From Cephalothrix simula (lineage: Eukaryota > Nemertea > Palaeonemertea > Archinemertea > Cephalotrichidae), in NCBI GenBank assembly GCA_035591015.1, contig JAXIUW010253613.1:1-14698 (forward strand): a stretch of DNA of 14,698 nt. The letters run 5' to 3'. Within the stretch, counting starts at the first letter, position 1. Every line of letters starts with the position of its first letter. Of the stretch, positions 8,901 to 14,698 are shown piece after piece. Position numbers and translations under genes: made by a program. The notes beneath the pieces are model-generated. The model made no database searches. It was not told the DNA's origin and was given only the letters and a program-made list of their open reading frames with translations.

Positions 8901-10279
8901 TAACAGTATAAATACCATGTAAAAACTGAGACCTGGAAATAAAAACAATTTGTAATATTAGGGTTTGGTTTATTGAGAGACAATTTCGAAACAACTGCTG
9001 TTTTCCTGTAGGTATTTTTATTTTTATTTAAATATTCCTTATGCCGTGATCTTGGTATTATCTCTAAAACTTCTTTATGCAATAATAAAGAATGAATTCA
9101 AACCGGGATTACAGTTTCAAGGATTTACTCCACCAGATCTTCTAACGTAGCACTTGCACTGCAAATCTACTCCAGGGTAACTTCCAAAGCACCAAACATT
9201 GATAATGATTCTGCAAATATTTACCGCACTATTTAGTCGAGTAATTTATTTGTGGAGGGAATTAGAAGAAATGTTTATAATGATGTATAATTTTCTTCTT
9301 CGCCATATTGGTGTCAGATTATAGAGAGGAAATACTATGCTTGATAGTAGATACATTTTCCATTTCGTTATTTCGTTAAACATGCAATCTTTCCATTAAA
9401 GGGAAACTGGCTCTTAATTACTATATAGAAGAGTGCAAATTGTATATATAAGAGGAAAAAGAAATCAAATAAAGACGTCAAGGGTCTCTAATGGTTTAAA
9501 AAGATCTAACCATAATTAGTATAGTTAACACAGGAGTAATTCAATCGATCTTTATAAAAATAATTGCATTTGTAACTTCACAACTTATGTTTTCCTCTTT
9601 TTCTTTGCAGAAAATATTCAATAAGGAGGAGTGTGAATACGATGTTAAATCACATCATGGATTGGCAATAATTCAAGAATACACAAGTCGGACTTTTCCT
9701 CGTAAAAAACATAAAAAGTGGTCTTTAGGTATTCATAGAAGTGGAAAACTTTTAAAGCGAGTGAGAACTAAAATTCATAGCAGAAGGAGTACGCAAATGA
9801 TATTTGAAAGTATGGAAAAGCCGAAAGATCATCATCTTCCTCCAGGAGGACCATTAGGTGGTTTGAACTTTGACCAAATTGTAACTGATGGTGGATACGA
9901 TACCACTATTGAGACAATAAAGAAAGGTGATGATATATTCAAGAGAGTAATCATAGATGAGAAAATAGACACAACGAGTACTGTTGATCCACCGACCACG
10001 ACAACTCGCCGTCGTAAAAATAAGTGTAATAGTGCATTAGACTGCAGAAGAAAGCGACGGCGAAAATCTAGGAAAAACTCAAAAGATAAATTTATTAACT
10101 CAATGTTCAATATTGTTCTTAAATCAAAACGAAGGCATCGACGATCATTAGCATCTGAAATGCCTTCAGACAAATCCAGTATTCTTTCAAAAGTGTTATC
10201 AAATAAACATAGACATATATCACAATTAGAATCATTGCAACAAAGGAAACAATTGGCAGAGCAAAACTCCAAGACGTGA
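5787..10279 (+). CDS. fgf8-like: FGF8/17/18-like secreted fibroblast growth factor (whole gene, spliced)
   Basis: This is a split gene for a fibroblast growth factor, a secreted ligand that binds FGF receptor tyrosine kinases with heparan sulfate. The securely joined exons are 5927-6158, 6995-7116 and 9611-10279. They give 340 residues from the ATG at 5927, or about 369 if the signal peptide from 5787 is spliced on. Numbering from 5927, the beta-trefoil core is about residues 46-188. Core marks are RLHTKTGYQLRV, DPFAMLI at the first exon join, FESGNYICMNEDGDVYG, EEC with the conserved core cysteine (126), and KKWSLGIHRSGKLLKRVRTK, the last receptor/heparin-binding strands. DP[YF]AxLI and YICMN point to the FGF8/17/18 branch, which includes arthropod Fgf8, pyramus and thisbe. 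The two introns are at the family's usual positions. FGF8-type ligands act in gastrulation, mesoderm migration and organ patterning. Confidence 0.85.
5927..6158 (+). CDS. fgf8-like: FGF core exon 1
   Basis: This exon encodes residues 1-77 and the first base of codon 78, and ends at a consensus donor (TTTG|GTAAGT, GT at 6159-6160). The start ATG (G at -3) is the first after an in-frame TAG at 5915-5917. Residues 1-45 are a His-, Asn- and Ala-rich linker with a furin-type site RNRR|H at 36-39. From residue 46 the first beta strands of the trefoil begin (FQVKGRLHTKTGYQLRV, then GLVTGV). The exon ends in the DPF of the FGF8-type DP[YF]A motif, in phase 1, where FGF genes usually carry their first core intron. 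The N-terminus MFGLIAAVG is too short to be a normal signal peptide. Confidence 0.85.
6159..6994 (+). other. FGF core intron 1 (phase 1)
   Basis: The intron is 836 bases with GTAAGT at the donor and a TTTCTCTCTTATTTCAG acceptor ending at 6994. Splicing joins G to CT, making the Ala of DPFA. I see no embedded gene or transposon. Open frames inside are short read-through from the exon or antisense. Confidence 0.8.
6995..7116 (+). CDS. fgf8-like: FGF core exon 2
   Basis: This 122-base exon supplies the last two bases of Ala78 and residues 79-118, and ends GGAACT|GTAAGT in phase 0. It encodes the middle trefoil strands: MLIMVYTYLSIDSDNMKVNI, then the strongly family-specific KGFESGNYICMNEDGDVYGT. 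The intron right after DVYGT matches the typical FGF second-intron position after LYGS-like sequence. The exon is somewhat longer than the roughly 104-107 bases common in vertebrate FGFs; the extra residues fall in the loop around YTYLSIDSD. It was not listed as an ORF of its own because it lacks a usable start, and was found from the splice sites. Confidence 0.85.
7117..9610 (+). other. FGF core intron 2 (phase 0)
   Basis: The intron is 2494 bases, with donor GTAAGT at 7117 and a strong acceptor TTTTCCTCTTTTTCTTTGCAG ending at 9610. I found no coding exon, RNA gene or clear transposon in it. Short minus-strand frames (8762-8580, 9082-8894) have no recognisable motif. The A- and T-rich sequence contains only small chance-level repeats. 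Confidence 0.75.
9611..10279 (+). CDS. fgf8-like: FGF core exon 3 with long basic C-terminal tail
   Basis: This exon encodes residues 119-340 and stops at TGA 10277-10279. Residues 119-188 complete the trefoil: KIFNKEECEYDV with the conserved cysteine, QEYTSR, KKHKKWSLGIHRSGKLLKR and VRTKIHSRR, a dense heparin-binding surface. Residues 189-340 are a tail outside the fold: a Pro/Gly-rich hinge (LPPGGPLGG), an acidic/mixed segment, a Thr run (246-250), then very basic clusters (250-297) with two cysteines (257, 263) and furin-type sites RRKR (264-267) and RHRR|S (293-297). Vertebrate FGF8 ends soon after the core, so the tail is an invertebrate elaboration; long low-complexity tails also occur in insect pyramus and thisbe. 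Tail processing is inferred, not shown. Confidence 0.85.
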   Translation, partial: KIFNKEECEYDVKSHHGLAIIQEYTSRTFPRKKHKKWSLGIHRSGKLLKRVRTKIHSRRSTQMIFESMEKPKDHHLPPGGPLGGLNFDQIVTDGGYDTTIETIKKGDDIFKRVIIDEKIDTTSTVDPPTTTTRRRKNKCNSALDCRRKRRRKSRKNSKDKFINSMFNIVLKSKRRHRRSLASEMPSDKSSILSKVLSNKHRHISQLESLQQRKQLAEQNSKT

Positions 10280-10672
10280 ATGTGTCTTAGATGGCGTTTG
10301 AAGAAAATTGAACTGCTAATGCTTTCTTCATAAACGCTTTTAACTGTTAAAAATACTGCCAAAATGACTGTAGATGAAAATGTGCTGTGTAAGGTTAATG
10401 AAAAGGTATTTTGTGCTGCCACAATCAAGATTACAGATGAAAATGAATCATTTCACGTTCTGTTAAAAGATAATGATCTGTTGAACGATACGAGTGCTTC
10501 CTTATTTAGAAGGAGGGTTCTTATCCGAGAGGAGACAACTCACCTTTCATTGTTATCTGAAAATGATTCCTATTTCGCAATGTTTAGCGTTAAGATTATT
10601 TTCGTACATAAAATGCATTTTAAAGAAACCTGTGATACCTGTTCTGTTTTGTTCTGTTCACTTGGACTGTAG
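10280..10672 (+). other. FGF 3' UTR start with an in-frame open stretch after the stop
   Basis: The frame of exon 3 continues past TGA 10277-10279 for 17 codons to TAA 10331-10333, then stays open for 112 codons to TAG 10670-10672. Within it an ATG at 10364 in a good context (CCAAAATGA) starts a 102-codon frame (MTVDENVLCKVNEKVFCAAT...), acidic and protein-like for its first 75 residues. No domain is recognised. It could be a chance frame in the 3' UTR, a former extension of the FGF tail cut off by new stops, or a small downstream cistron. Confidence 0.3.
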
Positions 10673-11330
10673 TAAGAGGCGATCTCTTTGGTATAATTTA
10701 ATTGTTCTTGTGTAAATTTCATTTAATATTTTATTTACCAGAAGCCGGTAAGTGGCCTCTAGAAATATTTGTAGAAATTATTTGTTCGGATGAAAACCTA
10801 AATCCGGGGACCATTTTATGTTGATGTACAGATGTATGGTATACGTCTTGCATCTTAATTAGCTCAGGAGCAAATTTAGAACATAAAACTAATTTTCAAA
10901 ACAAGGCTGTGTTTCTTGTGATATCAGAATCAAAGGAATCTCACAATTTATGATTATGTTATGATGTTTTTTTATAAATGACCAGGGAAAATATGTGCAT
11001 ATAGTTCATTTCTAGTCATATGATATTCGTATTATAATTTCCTAAATGTGAGCAATTGTATATGTATGTGGAGGCGTGCAAAATGTGCATAAAAATTGTT
11101 TTTTCTTTGCCCTAATTCCTATGTATGTATGCTATTTTATATTTGATAAAGCATATGATTTTACCAATCCCTAATCAAAAGATGGCAGCATGGTATGCGG
11201 CTTATTTTTGATCAACGTTTTCAGAATAGTAAATGCACGCAAAATTCTTATACTATTTCGAAAATTGTCTTGAAATTTCGAAAATTGATTACAACCTGTA
11301 TGTAAGTTTATTTTGGCTTTAACTTATCTA
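10673..11330 (+). other. Probable FGF 3' UTR and downstream flank; no gene
   Basis: AT-rich sequence with no supported coding region. There is no canonical AATAAA between the FGF stop and 11835. Weaker variants occur (CATAAA near 10882 and 11088, TATAAA near 10973), so the poly(A) site cannot be placed. AU-rich stretches (ATTTAATATTTTATTTA near 10721) are compatible with a regulated 3' UTR. Confidence 0.4.
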
Positions 11331-12011
11331 CACAAATGGATGGAAAAAATTGGTTAAGGCATGCTTTGATGTTAGCTACCCGCCCCCCAAGGGTTTCTCA
11401 TATTAGCGGTGTAGGAACCCCCCCATAACCTATATATCAATGGAAAGGGCATGCAATATGGAGTAAAATGGTAGTATATTTATGTCCTTACCACCACATG
11501 GTGGAGGTAAAAATTGTCCAAAAGAAATAGCCGAAAATTAGCAAATTATTGATTTTTTTGATTTGTGGCAAACTAGGAAAATAGGAACCCCCTAAAATAT
11601 ACATTCCTGGAAAGGGCATGTAAAATGGATGGTGGTGGTTTCATGTACCTACCGCCATTTGGTGGAGAAAGGTGGTCAAAAATGCTGAAAATAAAAATTC
11701 TCGATTAAGACATTTTTTAGCCAAAATTTTTCACCAGGTGGTGGTAGGGACATGAAACCGCCATTTAACTGCATTTTTAATTCCCTTTCCAGAGATGAAA
11801 ATTTTAAGGGGATTCCTTTTTTCCTGTTTGCCATAAATAAAATAAAAAAAATTTAACCACCACCCTACACCAGGTTGTGGTAGGGACATACCATTTTACC
11901 ATTTTACTCCATTTTGCATGCCCTTTCCAGTGATATATAGGTTATGGGGGTCCCTATGCCGCTAATATGAGAAACCCTTGGTGCCTTAACCAATTTTTCC
12001 ATCCATTTGTG
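11331..12011. mobile_element. 681-bp foldback element built of a duplicated unit in two orientations
   Basis: The stretch is one long imperfect palindrome centred near 11700. Its terminal arms read CACAAATGGATGG... at 11331 and the reverse complement ...CCATCCATTTGTG at 12011, continuing through TTGGTTAAGGCA. Each half contains two direct copies of a unit about 170 bases apart (AGGAACCCCC at 11413 and 11583). The motif TGGAAAGGGCATG or its reverse occurs four times (11441-11453, 11608-11620, 11783-11791 partly, 11917-11929). It codes for nothing: the frame at 11967-12167 merely overlaps its right arm. No clear target-site duplication is visible. This fits a non-autonomous foldback or MITE-like DNA transposon, and the RNA would form a very long hairpin. 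Confidence 0.75.
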
Positions 12012-12388
12012 AGTATCAGACAATTCCTAAAAGCATTTTATTTCAACGAGTGCAAATCCAATATATTTTCTGTTGGGAAACCGTCGTATTTTCCATTTCC
12101 CTTAGAAGCGGACGTGATTTATAGGATTTTACCAATCGATTCGGAAACCGGGATGATCACAATGTAATCATCTCATCAAACTTTGGTGATTTAGAGATTA
12201 TACCTAGAAGACAGAAAATTATACTTTTGAGAATACCTTAATTCTAATGTAATTAGCAGATCTCATAACGAAAAATTTCAAAGTCGAAAAATTTCCGATT
12301 GTTTTTATAAATGAACATAATTTTTTGATGAACATAATATTTCGCAAAAAAAATTTGCCAAGAAAAAGATACATTATATGTTTTTTAC
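12012..12388. other. AT-rich spacer, nothing supported
   Basis: This lies between the large foldback and the short perfect hairpin. The only open frame enters from the foldback arm and ends at 12167. No repeat or gene signal was seen. Confidence 0.4.
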
Positions 12389-12431
12389 CAGAGCCCCATA
12401 ACTGTATGTTATATACAGTTATGGGGCTCTG
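12389..12431. repeat. Perfect 19-bp inverted repeat with 5-base loop
   Basis: CAGAGCCCCATAACTGTAT (12389-12407) is followed by loop GTTAT and the exact reverse complement (12413-12431). The stem is perfect over 19 bp, with a GC-rich base and an AT-rich tip. It is far too regular for chance in this AT-rich DNA. The stem and loop are short for a typical animal pre-miRNA, and there is no T-run terminator. It may be the core of a very short palindromic mobile element or a replication or repair product. Confidence 0.75.
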
Positions 12432-12739
12432 TTGTTACTAAATTAAAATGAGTGTTTAATTATAAAAATGTTTATGTGATAGAAATTGAGGGGCATTTTT
12501 TGATTGTTGTCAAAAAATATACCTACAGTATACTGTAAATTAGGAAGTATAATATTTTTATGTTGTAGGTTATTTTGTAATTTCCGATGAAGAGAAAAGA
12601 TACCAGTTATTTTGTCTCAAAAACTTTTCCAAACTTGGTCATATGACAGAGGTGAAATTGTTCTAGATTGATCCTTCGACGATTGTCCAAAAATTTTAGA
12701 ATACTGTTCGCATTTCATATGTCAGTACAAACTTGATTT
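12432..12739. other. AT-rich spacer, nothing supported
   Basis: No open frame of note, RNA gene or clear repeat in this stretch. It contains only short direct A/T-rich motifs such as CTACAGTATACTGTA near 12524, a small palindrome. Confidence 0.35.
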
Positions 12740-12838
12740 TATAGAATCAGATAAAATTCATACAATTAGTATAAAATTTCATAAAATCAGTATAAAATTC
12801 AAATAAATAGTACAAAATTCATAAAAATGGTACAGACA
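12740..12838. repeat. Degenerate AT-rich minisatellite, about 5 copies of a 20-base unit
   Basis: Successive units are variants of ATAAAATCAGTATAAAATTC: ATAGAATCAGATAAAATTC, ATACAATTAGTATAAAATTTC, ATAAAATCAGTATAAAATTC, AAATAAATAGTACAAAATTC, and ATAAAAATGGTACAGAC. Copies diverge at several positions each, so this is an old tandem array rather than a recent expansion. Confidence 0.6.
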
Positions 12839-13398
12839 AGTAAATTTAATAAAACTACTGTACTATAAAATTTCAATAATTAATAATTTTTAATTTTTTG
12901 AATGGTTTATACCTAATGTTCAACATATTGCCATTTAACAAACCTAAAGAGTTAGCAGAAGTTAACTGGCTTTTATATTAAGACCTTTTCTTTTTTTGTA
13001 AAATAAGGTTTTTTGCATTCCAAATAAGTGGATGAAATAGTAATGTTTAGTGGAATGCTACACGAGGGTCAAGGGGCATTTGTATTAAAACGGGTGAAAA
13101 ATTGAGTGGTGAATGAGTAAGTAGGAATTGTATCAAAAGGTGCTAAGAGCTTCATTAGGATTGATTAAGAATCTCCTTAAGTTTTTAAAGTATTTTGTTA
13201 AAAAAATACTATAATGTTGTTATAACACATCGAGCTGTTAAATCATTGTTATGCCATGTGACTTGTGAGTTACATATATCAAATTTGTAAGTAACATATC
13301 AATTAAATACATGATCACTTGGAAAAGAGTACAAAGAATCTTATCAAGAATCTATCAAATGAATATGTATCGCTATTATAATATACATAAAACCCAAC
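12839..13398. other. AT-rich spacer, nothing supported
   Basis: No gene, RNA or dispersed repeat could be recognised. It ends at the terminal repeat of the MITE. Confidence 0.4.
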
Positions 13399-13759
13399 CA
13401 GGGTGGCCACTGTTTCATGATTTTCATTTTGCCTGACTTTTCCCTGATCCTGGACTCCGCAAAAAAAACTTCCAGACCTTTTTTCAGGGAATGTGCGAAG
13501 CAAAAATTTGGAATAATTCACTAGCGACAATAAATTATGATAACCGCAAAGATTTTTTATGCGTAAAGTGACAAATTTTTACTGCGTAAACCTTTGAAGA
13601 AATTCTTACTGCGTTAACCTTTGAAGAATAAAAATTCTCTGACTTTGTTATTTTTTGTGAAATTCCCTGATTTTTCCACGACATTTAAAGTCTAAATTGA
13701 ATGGAAATTTCCTTAACTTTTCCCTGATTCCCAGTTTTTCCAGATAAGTGGTCACCCTG
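13399..13759. mobile_element. 361-bp hAT-like MITE with CAGGGTGGCCACT-type ends
   Basis: The left end CAGGGTGGCCACT (13399-13411) and the reverse complement of the right end AGTGGTCACCCTG (13747-13759) match at 12 of 13 positions. The inside carries repeated TTTTCCCTGA-like blocks on both sides of the centre, a pattern common to short non-autonomous elements in animal genomes. The CAGRG-type terminus is typical of the hAT superfamily. The flanking 8 bases (AACCCAAC and AAAACATT) agree at only four positions, so a target-site duplication is not convincing. Inside, a 27-base direct repeat (ACTGCGT[AT]AACCTTTGAAGAA, starting at 13581 and 13608) is present. No transposase is encoded. The minus-strand frame at 13530-13315 is chance. 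Confidence 0.7.
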
Positions 13760-14396
13760 AAAACATTTAGGTGGTTCTTTGATCGTGCAAGAAATAAAAC
13801 TACTTTGGCTGTGTGCGAGGATCGTAATTCATAATAATTATTTTGAGGATCACCAAACGAACCTGAAGTATTTCTTTTTCTGGCACGCTTGAAACAAACA
13901 CTTATTATATGTATAAAGGATACATATTCTATTTGTCAACATATTTTAATTAATAAGCCCTAATTTTATTATAAAATGACAATCATTCATTAATTTAATT
14001 ATATAATTAATTAATATAATTCTATTAATCGGAAAATATGACAGATTAACTCATAAAACAATTTTGGACAGTGTTGTTATTGATATGACTAATTAATGTT
14101 ATTAAAAACTTTTAAACCATTGCAGGGAATCATGTCCTTACTGTAAAAAAATGAACTGCTGAATTGAGTATATTAAATTGTATAATAAAATTGGAATAAA
14201 CGAGAAAATATTTTGTACATTTTCTTCTGTCAAATTATTATGGTTCGAAAATCACATTGGCTAACATCGTCAGAGCTTGTATAACGGATCAGAAGAGAGG
14301 AAGACAAGTTTAAATATCGAATTATCGAGGCGAACAACATACTTCCGGTGTAAAAGGAACGGGTGTCCATAAACCCCAATAAACCTTCAAAATTCA
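13760..14396. other. AT-rich spacer with a TAATTA-rich near-palindrome; no gene
   Basis: The only structure noted is an ATTAATTTAATTATATAATTAATTAAT-like near-palindrome around 13989-14016, low in complexity. AATAAA occurs at about 14195 but no upstream gene can be linked to it. Confidence 0.35.
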
Positions 14397-14698
14397 AAGT
14401 CAGCTGCATGTATTTATCATTTACCTAGTCCTCTTGACAATATAGTTTCTTTGAAAAAAACAGGATGACTTTGAAAACATAGGTAATTTAGAATTGTGAA
14501 GGACACTCATTTTCAAGAAACTGCGACTCTTATTGCATGCTTATTGATCACATTTGACAATACGGAATATCCTTTACAATTCTAAATTACCTATGTTTTC
14601 AAATTCATCCTGATGAAATAAAGTTCCCAAGGCATTTCAAAGAACCCATCATATTATCAACAGGAACAAGATAAATAATAAATACATGCAGCTAGTTT
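14397..14698. mobile_element. Second foldback / inverted-repeat element, reaching the window end
   Basis: The left arm (14397-14505) and right arm (14568-14698) are reverse complements. The inner 45 bases (14461-14505 against 14568-14612) match at 42 of 45 positions. The outer parts (AGCTGCATGTATTTATCATT at 14401 onward, against its reverse complement at the window end) are similar with small gaps; the right arm has about 25 extra bases near 14613-14637. The spacer is about 62 bases (14506-14567). It is non-coding and unrelated in sequence to the foldback at 11331-12011. The element may extend past the window, so its true ends and any target-site duplication cannot be judged. Confidence 0.7.

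Noticed and set aside
9832-10428. 198-codon open frame on the minus strand
   Set aside because: It is the antisense of FGF exon 3. Its Leu/Phe/Ser-rich content is what the reverse complement of Lys/Arg/Glu codons gives, and it has no motif of its own.
10494-10715. 73-codon plus-strand frame in the FGF 3' region
   Set aside because: It overlaps, in another frame, the longer 10364-10672 frame that is in register with FGF exon 3. No independent support.
11967-12167. 66-codon plus-strand frame
   Set aside because: Its first third is the right arm of the foldback element and the rest has no motif.
12389-12431. Reading the perfect hairpin as a bacterial-type terminator or a microRNA precursor
   Set aside because: The context is eukaryotic and no T-run follows. 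The 19-bp stem and 5-base loop are too short and too perfect for a typical animal pre-miRNA.
13315-13530. 71-codon minus-strand frame
   Set aside because: It runs into the left end of the hAT-like MITE; such elements are non-coding.

Overview
The window reads as AT-rich nuclear DNA of an invertebrate animal. Genes are split into small exons with GT-AG introns, intergenic and intronic space is large, and several non-coding palindromic repeats of transposon type are present. There are no bacterial operons, Shine-Dalgarno sites or long intronless genes. The phylum cannot be fixed from the sequence. The main gene fits a bilaterian FGF8/17/18-like ligand with the long basic tail seen in some invertebrate FGFs.

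Left part (1-5756). On the minus strand a first coding exon (516 down to 322) encodes an N-terminus typical of a mitochondrial protein: a basic presequence followed by one membrane segment. Its start context resembles a TISU/YY1 element, and a perfect NRF-1-type palindrome lies 13 bases upstream of the ATG. The rest of that gene is beyond the left edge. Also on the minus strand, 3473-3246 holds an open stretch resembling the C-terminus of METTL21-type lysine methyltransferases, without the catalytic part; it may be a last exon or a relic. The rest of this part is AT-rich and has no convincing gene. It probably includes 5' flank and 5' intron of the FGF gene.

Centre (5757-about 11300, plus strand). 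A secreted fibroblast growth factor is split by two introns at positions typical of the family: core exons 5927-6158, 6995-7116 and 9611-10279. A good signal peptide starts at 5787 but lies in another frame from the FGF core. Either a 53-base mini-intron (5865-5917) or a one-base frameshift is needed to join them. The core is followed by a 150-residue Thr- and Lys/Arg-rich tail with furin-type sites. Beyond the stop codon the same frame stays open, apart from one more stop, to 10672.

Right part (11331-14698). There is a cluster of palindromic or inverted-repeat elements: a 681-bp foldback built from a duplicated unit, a perfect 19-bp-stem hairpin, a 20-bp AT-rich minisatellite, a 361-bp hAT-like MITE, and a second foldback running into the window end. 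No gene is supported here.
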